Part shown: positions 16,347 to 25,357 of the stretch, piece by piece | How positions within the stretch are numbered: position 1 is the first letter of the stretch | Layout of the letters: every line of letters starts with the position of its first letter | Source of the DNA: Nostocoides jenkinsii Ben 74 | GTDB lineage: Bacteria > Actinomycetota > Actinomycetes > Actinomycetales > Dermatophilaceae | Direction of reading: 5' to 3' | Assembly (NCBI RefSeq): GCF_001046875.1 | Contig: NZ_HF571038.1 | Location: forward strand, 2,292,553 to 2,333,580 | DNA: 41,028 bases | The notes under the pieces: generated by a model | Databases searched by the model: none | Seen by the model: the letters and a program-made list of their open reading frames with translations, nothing else | Told to the model about the DNA's origin: nothing | Made by a program: the position numbers and the translations under genes

Positions 16347-18625
16347 CGACTCGCCTTGCGCCGCTTCTTCGCGTAGTAGTCGATCAACCGCTTCTGGTAG
16401 TCCCGCAGCGGTTGACCCTCCTCATCGAGGTGGTGGCGGATCCAGCGGCCGTCCGCCTCCAGTCGCCAACTCGCGAACTCATTGCTCATTCCGCGCGTGA
16501 TGAGGCTCTCGACAAACTCAATCTGGCCGGGGTCGCGCAGCATCAGCAGCGTCTCGACGCGGCGATCGAGGTTGCGGTGCATCATGTCGGCGCTGCCGAT
16601 CAGGGCCACGGGGTCGCCGTCGCCGCCGAAGCAGAAGACCCGCGAGTGCTCCAGGAAGCGCCCCAGGATCGAGCGGACCTCGATATTTTCCGAGAGTCCG
16701 GGCACGCCGGGGCGGATGGCGCAGATGCCGCGGACGAGCACCTGAATCTTCACCCCGGCTTGGGAGGCGCGATAGAGCGAGTCGATGAGGTTCTCATCGA
16801 CGATCGAGTTGACCTTGAGCCGGATCGAGGCGGGGCGACCGGCCTCGGCATACGAAATCTCTTTGTTGATGAGGTCGTCCAGACCCGAGCGGACCGTGCG
16901 CGGGGCGACCAGGAGGCGCTTGAACTTCGCCCGCGGGGCGAGGCCGGAGAGCATGTTGAAGAGGCGGGTGAGGTCTTCGGCGACCTCTTCGTCGCAGGTC
17001 AGCAGGCCGAGGTCCTCATAGAGCCGGGCCGTCTTGGGGTTGTAGTTGCCGGTGCCGATATGGCAGTAGCGGCGCAGGCCTTCGGCCTCTTGGCGCACGA
17101 CGAGCGAGAGCTTGCAGTGCGTCTTCAGGCCGACGATGCCATAGACGACGTGGACCCCGGAATGTTCGAGCTTACGGGCCCAAGAGATGTTGTTCTGCTC
17201 ATCGAAGCGGGCCTTGATCTCCACCACCGCGAGCACCTGCTTGCCGGCCTCGGCCGCGTCGATGAGGGCGTCGATGATGGGGCTGTTGCCGCTGGTCCGA
17301 TAGAGGGTCTGCTTAATCGCCAGCACGTGCGGGTCGGCCGCCGCCTGCTCGATGAAGGCCTGGACCGAGGTCGAGAAACTGTCATACGGGTGGTGTAGGA
17401 GCACATCGCTGCGACGGATGGCCGCGAAGATGTCCCGAGCCTTTGCCGACTCGGTCGGAGCCAGGTCGACATTGGTCCGGGCGACGAAGCGCTCGAAATG
17501 CAATTCGGAGTTCTCGAGGTCGGCGATGACGTTGAGGCCGCGCAGATCGAGCGGCGCGGGCAGGCGATAGACCTCGGCCTGGCTGACGCCCAACTCGCGC
17601 ACGAGCAGGTCCATGACCTTGTCGTCCATCGCCTTATCGACTTCGAGACGGACCGGCGGGCCGAAGCGGCGGCGGGTGAGTTCCCGCTCCAGCGCGGTCA
17701 GGAGGTTCTCGGCGTCGTCCTCCTCGACCTCGAGATCCTCATTGCGGGTCACCCGGAAGGTGAAGCTCTCCTGCACCTCCATGCCGGGGAAGAGCTGGTC
17801 CAGGTGCGCGGCGATGAGGTCCTCTAGCGCCACAAAGCGGGTGACCTCGGCCAACGGCGAGTCGGGGTCGGGCTCGTGCTCCACCTTGATGAACCGCGGC
17901 AGCAGCGGCGGCACTTTCACCCGCGCGAAATGTTCCTTGCCCGTGCGCGGGTTGAGCAGGACCACCGCCAAGTTGAGCGACAACCCGGAGATATAGGGGA
18001 AGGGGTGGGCCGGGTCGACGGCGAGCGGCGTCAGCACCGGGAAAATCCGCCCCGTGAAGTAGGTGCCGAATCGCACCTGCTCGGCGGCGCTCAGCTGATC
18101 CACGCGCACGATGCGTATGCCGTTGCGCTCCAGCGCCGGTCGCACGCCGTCGTGGAAGATCAGCGCCTGGGCGGCCAACAGGTCATGGCTCACCTCGGCG
18201 ATGCGGTCCAGCACCTCCCGAGGCTCCAGGCCCGAGGCGGAGCGCACGGCCAGGCCGGTGGCGATCCGCCGCTTGAGCCCGGCGACGCGCACCATGAAGA
18301 ACTCGTCGAGGTTGGAGGTAAAAATCGCCAGGAAACGCGCGCGCTCCAGCAGCGGCAGGTGCTCGTCGGCCGCGAGCTGCAGCACCCGCTCGTTGAACTG
18401 GAGCCAGGAGATCTCGCGGTCGAGGAAGCGGTCCGCCGGCAACGATCCGGCATCGGCGTCGTGCGGGTCGCCAAGGCGGACGAAGCGCCCGTCGGGCCCG
18501 CGCATGACCGTGCGCCGCGGCGCGGTGGCTGCCGTGATGACGAGTTCGCCGGTCGCCGCGAGATCAACCTCGCCGGGCACAGGTGAGGTCACGGTGGCGG
18601 GGTCCGGCACGGGCATACGCGTCAT
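16343..18625 (-). CDS. ppk: Polyphosphate kinase 1
   Basis: 760 residues, slightly longer than enterobacterial PPK because of a 64-residue N-terminal extension before [16 protein letters not shown]. The autophosphorylated histidine is His503 (GLKTHCKL) and the second catalytic histidine is His522 ([19 protein letters not shown]), 19 residues apart as in E. coli His435/His454. PPK1 makes polyphosphate reversibly from ATP. Its 4-base overlaps with mshD (18622-18625) and mutT1 (16343-16346) show tight coupling, and the operon converges on pstSCAB, so phosphate import and storage are neighbours. Confidence 0.96.
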   Translation of the reverse strand: MTRMPVPDPATVTSPVPGEVDLAATGELVITAATAPRRTVMRGPDGRFVRLGDPHDADAGSLPADRFLDREISWLQFNERVLQLAADEHLPLLERARFLAIFTSNLDEFFMVRVAGLKRRIATGLAVRSASGLEPREVLDRIAEVSHDLLAAQALIFHDGVRPALERNGIRIVRVDQLSAAEQVRFGTYFTGRIFPVLTPLAVDPAHPFPYISGLSLNLAVVLLNPRTGKEHFARVKVPPLLPRFIKVEHEPDPDSPLAEVTRFVALEDLIAAHLDQLFPGMEVQESFTFRVTRNEDLEVEEDDAENLLTALERELTRRRFGPPVRLEVDKAMDDKVMDLLVRELGVSQAEVYRLPAPLDLRGLNVIADLENSELHFERFVARTNVDLAPTESAKARDIFAAIRRSDVLLHHPYDSFSTSVQAFIEQAAADPHVLAIKQTLYRTSGNSPIIDALIDAAEAGKQVLAVVEIKARFDEQNNISWARKLEHSGVHVVYGIVGLKTHCKLSLVVRQEAEGLRRYCHIGTGNYNPKTARLYEDLGLLTCDEEVAEDLTRLFNMLSGLAPRAKFKRLLVAPRTVRSGLDDLINKEISYAEAGRPASIRLKVNSIVDENLIDSLYRASQAGVKIQVLVRGICAIRPGVPGLSENIEVRSILGRFLEHSRVFCFGGDGDPVALIGSADMMHRNLDRRVETLLMLRDPGQIEFVESLITRGMSNEFASWRLEADGRWIRHHLDEEGQPLRDYQKRLIDYYAKKRRKASR

Positions 18626-19626
18626 CTTGTCAGGTCGGGACCGGCGGCGGCAGGGGAGCCGCCGGGGTCCCGAGTCACGGCATGAGGCACGGCATACTGC
18701 CGGTCCGTTGCCAGCGGCGTGAAGCCCTGCCGGCGGTAGGTGGCCATGGCGGCGCTGTTGTCGTCGTCGACATAGAGGACGACGTGGCGTAGCCCGCGGG
18801 CGGTGAGATGCGCGAGGCCGGCGGCCGTCATCGGGCCGGCCAAGCCGCGGCCCTGGAAGGCGGGGGAGACGGCGAGGACATAGACCTCGCCGGCAGGGAG
18901 AGGGCCGTCCGCGGTGACCACCACCTGCTCGGGGTCGACCTTAGTCCAGTGGCTCGCGGCCAACCGGCCATCGGGAGCCCACAGCATGAGCAGGCCGCTG
19001 GGATCGAACCAGTCCTGCGCCATCAACGCGGCCAAGGCGGCGGCATCGACCTGCCCCTGCTCGGGGTGGGAGGCGAAGGCCGCGGCGTTGACCGCGAGCC
19101 AGGCGTCCTCGTCCCCGGGCCGGAAGGACGCCAACTCAAAGCCGGCCGGAAAGGTGGGGGCCGCGGCATCGGCGTCGGTCAGCGACCTCCCTAGCAAGTG
19201 CAGCAGCCGAATGGAGTGCAGTCCGTGGGCCTCGGCGAATCCGCGGGCGGCCGGGAGGTCCCCATGGGCCCAAATCTCCGTCGCCCCCGCGTGGCGAAGC
19301 CGATCGAGCACCGCACTGCCCACGCCGGCGCGTCGCCGATCGGGGTGGACGAGCAGTTCGCCGGTGCTCCCCACGACGGCCCCGTATGCCGCGAGCTCGC
19401 CCCCCGCGGCGCGGACCACATAGGACCTGGGGTCGCCCAGGCGCATCCGGAAGGTCTCGGACATGGGGGTCACGCCATCTACGGCGGCGGTGTCGGCGAG
19501 CAACGACCGGATCGCGTCGGCGTCGCTGGGCTGGGCTTCGCTGGGTTCACCGCGATCTGGGTCCGCCGGCGCCTCAGGAATCGGCCCGCTAGATGTCGGC
19601 GTTTCAGACATCGGCGCTTCAGACAT
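18622..19626 (-). CDS. mshD: Mycothiol synthase MshD
   Basis: 334 residues from ATG 19626. Two GNAT domains: an N-terminal degenerate one ([16 protein letters not shown]) and a C-terminal one ([19 protein letters not shown]), with the MshD-specific [12 protein letters not shown] and [10 protein letters not shown] between. MshD acetylates Cys-GlcN-Ins using acetyl-CoA, the last step of mycothiol synthesis. The N-terminus is repetitive ([20 protein letters not shown]), so ATG 19626 or ATG 19611 could be used. It overlaps glnR by 8 bases, the same gene order as mycobacterial glnR-mshD. Confidence 0.92.
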   Translation of the reverse strand: MSEAPMSETPTSSGPIPEAPADPDRGEPSEAQPSDADAIRSLLADTAAVDGVTPMSETFRMRLGDPRSYVVRAAGGELAAYGAVVGSTGELLVHPDRRRAGVGSAVLDRLRHAGATEIWAHGDLPAARGFAEAHGLHSIRLLHLLGRSLTDADAAAPTFPAGFELASFRPGDEDAWLAVNAAAFASHPEQGQVDAAALAALMAQDWFDPSGLLMLWAPDGRLAASHWTKVDPEQVVVTADGPLPAGEVYVLAVSPAFQGRGLAGPMTAAGLAHLTARGLRHVVLYVDDDNSAAMATYRRQGFTPLATDRQYAVPHAVTRDPGGSPAAAGPDLTR

Positions 19627-19635
19627 CGGCGCCGG
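19591..19635 (-). repeat. 15-nt tandem repeats at the glnR/mshD junction
   Basis: Three units on the plus strand: AGATGTCGGCGTTTC (19591-19605), AGACATCGGCGCTTC (19606-19620) and AGACATCGGCGCCGG (19621-19635); a weaker fourth follows inside mshD. They encode the [10 protein letters not shown]-type N-terminal repeats of MshD, give it two in-phase ATG codons, and cover the end of glnR. Confidence 0.7.
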
Positions 19636-20305
19636 TCGGCTCGTTGATCAGCCGGTAGCCGACGTTTCGAACCGTCCCGATGAGGCGCTCGTGATCGTGC
19701 CCGAGTTTGGCGCGCAGGCGCCGGATGTGGACATCGACGGTGCGGGTGCCGCCGTAGTAGTCGTAGCCCCATACCTCCTGCAGCAGTTGCGCCCGGGTGA
19801 AGACGCGGCCGGGATGCTGCGCGAGGTACTTCAGGAGCTCGAACTCCTTGTAGGTCAGGTCCAGCGTGCGATTGCCCAGGCGCGCGGAATAGGACGACTC
19901 GTCGATCGTGATCGCACCCGCCGTGATCGGGACGCCTTCGTCATCGGCGTCCGGAGATACCCGCCCCGAGGCCAGCCGCAATCGGGCCTCCACCTCCGCC
20001 GGGCCCGCCGTGTCAAGGAGGACGTCGTCCACGCCCCAATCGGCCGTGACTGCCGCGAGGCCACCCTCGGTCAGGATCGCGATGACCGGATTGGACGTCC
20101 CGGTGGCGCGCAGCACCCGGCACAACGACTTGGCGGCGACGAGTTCGCGGCGGGCGTCGACCAGGATCGCGTCCGCCGTCGGGGCGTTGACGAGCGCGGC
20201 CGCCTCCGCGGGCAGGATTGACACGTGATGGCTGAGCAGGCCGAGTGCGGGCAGAACCTCGGCGCTCGGGGCGAGCGCATTGGTCAGCAGCAGTAGCCGG
20301 GCCAT
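19619..20305 (-). CDS. glnR: GlnR-type orphan response regulator
   Basis: 228 residues. The N-terminal receiver-like domain begins [20 protein letters not shown] and keeps Asp50 ([10 protein letters not shown]), but the usual acidic phosphorylation pocket is not apparent, as in actinobacterial Gln[20 protein letters not shown] is a GlnR hallmark. The C-terminal OmpR-type winged helix ([40 protein letters not shown]) binds DNA. GlnR controls nitrogen assimilation genes. Being first in an operon with ppk and mutT1 suggests cross-talk of nitrogen status with polyphosphate metabolism, which is an inference. No sensor kinase gene is adjacent. Confidence 0.92.
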   Translation of the reverse strand: MARLLLLTNALAPSAEVLPALGLLSHHVSILPAEAAALVNAPTADAILVDARRELVAAKSLCRVLRATGTSNPVIAILTEGGLAAVTADWGVDDVLLDTAGPAEVEARLRLASGRVSPDADDEGVPITAGAITIDESSYSARLGNRTLDLTYKEFELLKYLAQHPGRVFTRAQLLQEVWGYDYYGGTRTVDVHIRRLRAKLGHDHERLIGTVRNVGYRLINEPTGADV

Positions 20306-20325
20306 ACAAGGCAGGATAGGCGCTG

Positions 20326-20607
20326 ATGAATACCACCGACTCCGACGCTCACCCTGTGACCCCGGCCGAAGCAGGGGTCAGGGTCCGCTATTGGGCCGGC
20401 GCGCAGGCTGCCGCGGGCACCGAGAGCGACCTCCTACCCGCCGGCACCGTTGCCGATGTTCGATCTGCGGCGGTCCGCCGCCATCCGGACCTCGCGCCCG
20501 TCGCGCCGCTGTGCAGCATTCTGGTCGACGGGATCGCCGCCGCCGATGAGGAGGTCATCCCGGTCGGGGCGCAGGTCGAGTTCTTGCCGCCGTTTGCGGG
20601 TGGGTGA
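20326..20607 (+). CDS. MoaD/ThiS-family sulfur carrier protein
   Basis: 93 residues ending in the diagnostic Gly-Gly (FLPPFAGG), the adenylated and thiocarboxylated C-terminus of MoaD/ThiS carriers. The body has beta-grasp signatures ([36 protein letters not shown]). It most probably donates sulfur for molybdopterin, in line with mobA, fdhD and a Mo-oxidoreductase elsewhere in the window, though no moaE is next to it. The start is divergent from glnR with a 20-base gap. The following gene overlaps by 4 bases if its GTG at 20604 is used. Confidence 0.85.
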   Translation: MNTTDSDAHPVTPAEAGVRVRYWAGAQAAAGTESDLLPAGTVADVRSAAVRRHPDLAPVAPLCSILVDGIAAADEEVIPVGAQVEFLPPFAGG

Positions 20608-20627
20608 TGCAGGCAGGTGATGCAAGG

Positions 20628-21503
20628 ATGACCGCCGTGTCGAGTGCGGCCCCGTCCCCCACGCTGCTTCGCGAGCGTGCCCTGCCCGCCACGGTGCCGC
20701 TGACTGTCGTCGGTGCGGGCCTCCTCGCGCTAACGGCGGCCGCGGGCGAGCCGTTCGTTGCCCTGGCCTTGGCGTTAGGCGGTTATCTGCTCGCGATCGG
20801 CCTCCCGGCGGCACTCGGCGCGAGCAACCTGCATCGGTCGGGTTTCGTGCTCGCGCTCGCTACGCTGTTGGCGTCCGCCGCCGTACTCGGCATCGAGGAC
20901 GAGCCCCGGCTCCGGCTCCTTCCGGTTGCGATTGCCGCGTCGCTGATCGTGGCCTTCCTGATGCAGTTGACCCGCTCCGACAACCGGCCGCAATTGGCTC
21001 GGACGATCGCCTCCGACGCCCTGGGCTTGGCGATCATCGCCTCCGGCGTCTCCCTGGCCCCGGTCACGGACCTCCATGCCGAGCAGGCGGTCGTGGCATC
21101 AGCGATGGCGGCGATCGCCGTGTCCGCCCTGCTCGACCTCCTCCTTGCCGGGCCGTATGCCGCGTGGCTCCTCCCCGGGGCCGCCCTCCTCGGCGCCGTG
21201 GGAGCCATGCTGGTCGGGCTTGCCGTCGCCGGGGGTGCCCCCCTCTGGGCGTATGCCGTGCTCGGCGCCGTCGCCGCCGCCACCGCGCAGGCCACGCGGC
21301 GGGTGTTGACGGACGCGGCCCTACACCCGTCCCCGGCACCCGCGTCCGCAGCGGACGGAGCGTCCTCGGCCTGGCTCACCCGGGCGCAAGCCTCGGCTGC
21401 CCGGGCAACCGTCTCCAAGGATTCCGCCTTGACAGTCGCGGTGGCCGGCCTGCTCGCGCCCGGACTCGCCGTCTTCGCCATAGCTCGCCTCTTCCTCGGC
21501 TGA
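20628..21503 (+). CDS. Polytopic membrane hypothetical protein
   Basis: About 291 residues from ATG 20628 (MTAVSSAAPSP), preceded by GCAAGG; in-frame starts at 20604 and 20607 overlap the end of the MoaD-like gene. It is rich in Ala and Leu with about seven to eight hydrophobic helices, short loops and a C-terminal hydrophilic loop (SPAPASAADGASSAW) before a last membrane helix. No transporter signature or catalytic motif is visible. Co-transcription with the MoaD-like gene is likely from the spacing. Function unknown. Confidence 0.7.
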   Translation: MTAVSSAAPSPTLLRERALPATVPLTVVGAGLLALTAAAGEPFVALALALGGYLLAIGLPAALGASNLHRSGFVLALATLLASAAVLGIEDEPRLRLLPVAIAASLIVAFLMQLTRSDNRPQLARTIASDALGLAIIASGVSLAPVTDLHAEQAVVASAMAAIAVSALLDLLLAGPYAAWLLPGAALLGAVGAMLVGLAVAGGAPLWAYAVLGAVAAATAQATRRVLTDAALHPSPAPASAADGASSAWLTRAQASAARATVSKDSALTVAVAGLLAPGLAVFAIARLFLG

Positions 21504-21552
21504 GCCAGCCCCGGTTGACAAGCCCAGCCTCCTGCCGAAGTCCCCGCGCCCC

Positions 21553-21662
21553 GGACATTTGGAATACGTATGCCGCGCCTCGCCTCCCCGGTGCACGCTC
21601 GGTGAGCGTCGCGGGAGGGTGGCGGCGCACCCTACGGACTCGCATTGGTATTCCAAATGTCC
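21553..21662. repeat. 15-bp perfect inverted repeat enclosing a nested hairpin
   Basis: GGACATTTGGAATAC (21553-21567) is repeated inverted as GTATTCCAAATGTCC (21648-21662). The 80-base interior has its own nested pairs, CCTCCC (21583-21588) with GGGAGG (21613-21618) and ACGCTC (21595-21600) with GAGCGT (21604-21609) around a GGT loop. The arms are AT-rich for this genome. It lies between convergent genes. It could be a bidirectional terminator, a small structured RNA or a mobile remnant; no open reading frame is inside. Confidence 0.75.
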
Positions 21663-21727
21663 CCTCTGGCCGCGCTGGGCCCGCGGGTCGGCCAAGGAGA
21701 GTTCCGCGGGCCAGCTCAGGCGAGGTC

Positions 21728-22090
21728 TCAGTAGACGAGAGCCTGCGCTCCCGGGGCCAGCGACTCCTCGACGAAGGCCGCGGCTCCGCGGATCTCGACT
21801 CCCGGGAGCAGGTCGTCCGTGGTCAACTCGCGGCGGGCCGCGCACTGCGAGCAGACCGTGACCCGGCCACCCTCGAGGATGGAGGCGAGGAGATCGGGGG
21901 CGGGCGCGGCATACGGCAGATCGAGGGTCTCGGCCCGCCCGGGCACGGCGAACCACGACGCGTCCCCGGTGAGCCAGAGCGACACCTGGGCGCCGGCGGC
22001 GATGGCGGTGGCCCCGACGGTCAACGCCTGATTTGCGCGCTCGGGGGCATCGAGACCACAGGTCAGTTTGACGACGAGGCTCCGCTCCAT
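21728..22090 (-). CDS. DsrE/DsrF-like protein
   Basis: 120 residues from ATG 22090 (MERSLVVKLTCGLDAPER); longer in-frame starts run into the divergent gene's leader. The alternating beta/alpha pattern with VVKLTCGLD, ERANQALTVGATAIAAGAQV and VTVCSQCAARREL matches the DsrE/DsrF/TusD-like fold, where a cysteine in the latter region carries sulfur in some members. Here CSQC at about residue 80 is a candidate. The family acts in sulfur relay or is of unknown role. It is divergent from the nitrobindin-like gene by under 30 bases. Confidence 0.7.
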   Translation of the reverse strand: MERSLVVKLTCGLDAPERANQALTVGATAIAAGAQVSLWLTGDASWFAVPGRAETLDLPYAAPAPDLLASILEGGRVTVCSQCAARRELTTDDLLPGVEIRGAAAFVEESLAPGAQALVY

Positions 22091-22118
22091 CTGCCCGAGA
22101 CTAGCTAGCATCACGGGC

Positions 22119-22613
22119 ATGTTCACTCTCGACGACACCATCCATCCCGATGTGGCCAAGTTGGCCTGGCTCGTCGGTCGGTGGGAGGGGGCTGGGGTGG
22201 TGGGCTACCCGACGATCACCTCACGCAACTTCGGGCAGGAGATCGTCGTCAGCCACGACGGCCGACCCTTCCTGGAGTGGCAGAGCCGCACCTGGCTGCT
22301 GGACGGGGAGGGCAATCTGGAGCGACCGGCTGCCCGCGAGAGTGGCTTCTGGCGGGTGACGCCCGACGGCGACGCCGAGTTGCTGCTCACGCATCCGACC
22401 GGGATTCTCGAGCTCTATTACGGCACGATCGAGCCGGCCCGGATCACCCTGCAAACCGACGGCGTGATCCGCAGCCCGCAGGCAAAGGAATACAACGCCG
22501 CCACCCGCCTCTATGGCCTCGTCGATTCCAAGCTCATGTGGGCAATGGACATGGCCGCCGTCGGCCAGCCCCTGCAAAGCCACGCCTCGGCAGAGCTCAA
22601 GCGCCTCGAATAG
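22119..22613 (+). CDS. Nitrobindin-like heme-binding beta-barrel protein (FABP-like, DUF1794)
   Basis: 164 residues from ATG 22119 (MFTLDDTIHPDVA). It shows the nitrobindin signature near the N-terminus (WLVGRWEGAGVVGYP), then FGQEIVVSHDGRPFLEW, SRTWLLDGEG and a C-terminal histidine segment, QSHASAELKRLE, where the proximal heme ligand is found in the family. Nitrobindins bind ferric heme in a ten-stranded barrel and react with NO or peroxynitrite. It is probably cytoplasmic and monocistronic. A long inverted repeat follows the gene. Confidence 0.85.
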   Translation: MFTLDDTIHPDVAKLAWLVGRWEGAGVVGYPTITSRNFGQEIVVSHDGRPFLEWQSRTWLLDGEGNLERPAARESGFWRVTPDGDAELLLTHPTGILELYYGTIEPARITLQTDGVIRSPQAKEYNAATRLYGLVDSKLMWAMDMAAVGQPLQSHASAELKRLE

Positions 22614-22642
22614 GCGCTGAAGCGGCCCCGAACAATGCCGTG

Positions 22643-22741
22643 GACGGGAGAAGCTTGGGCGGGGCAGTCGAGGAGCGGAGACGAGCGAGGCACGAGCGAG
22701 CGCAGCGACGAAACTCCTGCCCCGCCCAAGCTTCCCCCGTC
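22643..22741. repeat. 25-bp inverted repeat (24/25) in a convergent gap
   Basis: The arm at 22643-22667 (core AAGCTTGGGCGGGGCAG) and the arm at 22717-22741 are complementary at 24 of 25 positions. The 49-base spacer is a purine-rich run of GAGCGA-like units. It lies between the convergent nitrobindin-like and LCP genes and probably acts as a bidirectional terminator. It resembles scattered intergenic elements in related genomes, which is from memory only. Confidence 0.75.
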
Positions 22742-22787
22742 TGCGGCTCGTGCCTGCTGCAGCTCCTACTCGGCCGTCCCGCTCCGG

Positions 22788-23819
22788 CTACTTATCGTTC
22801 GCGAGGTAGCCCGCCACGTCGTCGGACTGCAGCGCCAGGCCCAGTTCCTCCATCCGGCGCTCGTCCACGATGTCGATCGCGCCGCCATTGGGGGCGGTGC
22901 CGAAGCCGGTGAACGGTGCGGTCATGAAGACGATGTCGTCCGCTCGCAGGTCGCGCAGCGACATCGCCTGGGCGCGCATGAACTTCGGGGTGATCCCGCG
23001 GTCGACCACCAAGTTGGAGGTGGCCGCCTCCATGAAATGGCTCAGCTTCACCGGGTTGAGCAGGACGCCCGGGCTCAGCGTCTTGACCATCAAGGCCTTA
23101 ATAAACGCCAGTTGCCGGCGGCCACGGGAGATGTCGCCTTCGGAGAGCGACTTGCGTTCGCGCACGAAGTCCAGGGCCTGCGCCCCGGTGAGGTCGTTCC
23201 AGCCCTTGACCACCTGGAAGGTGCCCTCGTCGCTGGCTTCCTCGGCCCAGACGCGGACGCCGCCGACCGCGTCGGTCATGTTCATGAAGCCTTGGAAGTC
23301 GATCTTGGCGGCGTGGTCGATCTTGACGCCCAGCATCCCCTGCAGCGTGCGCACGAGCAGCGGCGAGCCGCCATACGCGAAGGCCGCGTTGATCTTGTCC
23401 TTGCCCTTGCCCGGAATCGAGACATAGAGGTCTCGCGGGAAGTGCATGAGATAGACCTTGTCCTTCTTCTCCGTGACGTGGGCAATGATGATCACGTCCG
23501 AGCGGCTGAAGGTGTCGCCCGGTCGGGCGTCCGAGCCGATGATCAGGTAGTTCTCGCCCATTCCCGTGACGAGGGGCTTGCCGCCGGCGTCGCCCCCATC
23601 GCCGCCAGTGGTGCCGCCCGCCGCCGTGGTCGGCAGGAGGTCGTCCTGGGCGATATTGGACAGCTTGCTGTTCAGGAACCAGACGAAGCCGGCGGTGCCC
23701 GCCAGCAGCAGGAGCAGCAGGCTGAGGACGACGGCCAGCACCCGACGTCCGCGTCGGCGGCGCCTGACCGGCGCGTCATAGTCCGAGCGGTCGGCCTCGT
23801 CGGTGAATTGCTCCAACAC
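22788..23819 (-). CDS. LytR-CpsA-Psr (LCP) family envelope protein
   Basis: 343 residues from GTG 23819 (VLEQFTDEADRSDY); an ATG at 23879 in the same frame is possible but sits 20 bases from a divergent start. A cytoplasmic basic stretch (RRRRRGRR) precedes one transmembrane helix (about residues 27-49), followed by an extracellular LCP domain: NYLIIGSDARPGDTFSRSD, HFPRDLYVSIPGKGKDKINA, and RERKSLSEGDISRGRRQ, which hold the Arg/Asp residues that bind the polyprenyl-pyrophosphate substrate. LCP proteins attach teichoic acids or arabinogalactan-like polymers to peptidoglycan. Confidence 0.92.
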   Translation of the reverse strand: MLEQFTDEADRSDYDAPVRRRRRGRRVLAVVLSLLLLLLAGTAGFVWFLNSKLSNIAQDDLLPTTAAGGTTGGDGGDAGGKPLVTGMGENYLIIGSDARPGDTFSRSDVIIIAHVTEKKDKVYLMHFPRDLYVSIPGKGKDKINAAFAYGGSPLLVRTLQGMLGVKIDHAAKIDFQGFMNMTDAVGGVRVWAEEASDEGTFQVVKGWNDLTGAQALDFVRERKSLSEGDISRGRRQLAFIKALMVKTLSPGVLLNPVKLSHFMEAATSNLVVDRGITPKFMRAQAMSLRDLRADDIVFMTAPFTGFGTAPNGGAIDIVDERRMEELGLALQSDDVAGYLANDK

Positions 23820-23899
23820 GGGGCACAGGATAAGTCGGCAACCTGCGCATTCCTCCCGCCTCGGGTGGCGCGGGCCCACCTCGGTGAGAGACTGGCCGT

Positions 23900-24925
23900 A
23901 TGCCGATCCCTCCCTCCCCTCTCCTCGCGCGTCCCGGCGCGGTCGCCGGGGAAGGCGTCGATGCGGGGGTAGCCAGCCACTACGGCGATCCGCTGCGCGA
24001 GCAGCGGCTTCTGGTCGAAGGCCTCGCGGCCGTCGATCTCTCCCATCGCGATGTCGTCACGGTGTCCGGCCCGGACCGGCTCTCCTGGCTGCACTCGATG
24101 ACGACCCAGCACCTCACCGGCCTCGCGCAGTGGACCTCGCGCGAATCCCTCGTCCTGAGCCCCAAGGGTCACATCGAGCACGATCTCCATCTTGTGAACG
24201 ACGGGGAACGCGTCTGGATCACGGTCGAGCCCGGCACCGGACCGGCCCTAGTGGAGTGGCTGGAGCGGATGCGCTTCATGCTGCGCGTCGAGGTCGCGCT
24301 CGTCTCGGAGTCGTATGCCGTGCTCGGCGAGCCCATCGCCCGCGAGTTCGTTCCCGGAGACCCGGCCGGGGTCGCCGCGTGGCGCGATCCGTGGCCGGAC
24401 ATGGTGGGGGATACCGCGGCATACGGTCCGGTGGAACACCCGGCCACGGGACGTGCGTGGCGAGAATTGATCGTCCCGCGCGCCGAGTTGGCGGCGGCCG
24501 TCGGGGACCGGCCTCTGGCCGGGATGTGGGCTGCCGAGGCGCTCCGCGTCGCGGACTGGCGACCCCGGGCGGGTTTCGAGACCGATCACCGCACGATCGC
24601 GCACGAGGTGGACTGGCTGCGCAGCGCAGTGCATCTGCACAAGGGGTGCTACCGCGGCCAGGAGACGATCGCCCGCGTGCACAATCTCGGGCGGCCGCCC
24701 CGGCGGTTGGTCTTCCTGCACCTCGATGGGTCGGGGCACACCCTCCCCGAGCGCGGCGCGTCCTTGACGCTGGGGGACCGGGCCGTGGGACACCTGACCA
24801 CTGTGGCCCGGCACTACGAGGACGGCCCGATCGCGCTGGGCCTGATCAAGCGCAACACTCCGGTCGACGCGGAGTTGCGTGTCGGCGACATCAGTGCCGC
24901 CCAGACAACGATCGTCACCCCCTAG
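23900..24925 (+). CDS. ygfZ: Folate-binding protein YgfZ
   Basis: 341 residues. The GcvT-like fold carries the YgfZ signature KGCYRGQETIARVHNLG (Lys-Gly-Cys-Tyr-x-Gly-Gln-Glu) near residue 250, and the N-terminal half has VDLSHRDVVTVSGPDRLSW. YgfZ uses tetrahydrofolate in the assembly or repair of some iron-sulfur enzymes. It overlaps the convergent dtd by 4 bases. The start ATG is just 80 bases from the LCP start, so the two share a divergent promoter region. Confidence 0.9.
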   Translation: MPIPPSPLLARPGAVAGEGVDAGVASHYGDPLREQRLLVEGLAAVDLSHRDVVTVSGPDRLSWLHSMTTQHLTGLAQWTSRESLVLSPKGHIEHDLHLVNDGERVWITVEPGTGPALVEWLERMRFMLRVEVALVSESYAVLGEPIAREFVPGDPAGVAAWRDPWPDMVGDTAAYGPVEHPATGRAWRELIVPRAELAAAVGDRPLAGMWAAEALRVADWRPRAGFETDHRTIAHEVDWLRSAVHLHKGCYRGQETIARVHNLGRPPRRLVFLHLDGSGHTLPERGASLTLGDRAVGHLTTVARHYEDGPIALGLIKRNTPVDAELRVGDISAAQTTIVTP

Positions 24926-25353
24926 CCGTCGGTGTCGAGCAGGATCGTCACCGGTCCGTCGTTGACGAGTTCGACGGCCATGTCGGCTCCGAAGATCCCC
25001 TCGTGCACCACCAGGCCGTATGCCGCGAGCCCCCTCCCGAGGTCGCTCACCAAGGGCTCGGCCACGGGGCCGGGCGCGGCGCCATTCCAGGAGGGCCGTC
25101 GGCCCTTACGGGTGTCGGCATAGAGGGTGAACTGGCTGATCAGTAAGACCGGGGCGCCGAGGTCGGCGGCCGATAACTCCTCCCGCATGATGCGCAACTG
25201 AGCGATCTTGCGGGCGAGCAGGGCTACCTGGTCGGGTCCGTCGCCGTGGGTGACGCCGGCCAGGACGACGAGCCCCGGGCCGTAGAACCCCGAGACCCGG
25301 TCGCCGGCGACGGTGACCGAGGCGCCATTGGCCCGCTGGACGACCGCGCGCAC
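24922..25353 (-). CDS. dtd: D-aminoacyl-tRNA deacylase
   Basis: 143 residues, the family's normal length, from GTG 25353 (MRAVVQRANGASVTV). Diagnostic motifs are LLISQFTLYADTRKGRRPSW and the C-terminal NDGPVTILLDTDG carrying the Gly-Pro pair that excludes L-amino acids. It removes D-amino acids and glycine mischarged on tRNA. It starts 4 bases after the asparaginase stop, so the two form an operon. Confidence 0.93.
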   Translation of the reverse strand: MRAVVQRANGASVTVAGDRVSGFYGPGLVVLAGVTHGDGPDQVALLARKIAQLRIMREELSAADLGAPVLLISQFTLYADTRKGRRPSWNGAAPGPVAEPLVSDLGRGLAAYGLVVHEGIFGADMAVELVNDGPVTILLDTDG

Positions 25354-25357
25354 GAGG

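Noticed and set aside
22643-22741. Insertion sequence ends
   Set aside because: The spacer is 49 bases with no coding capacity, and no target duplication is apparent.
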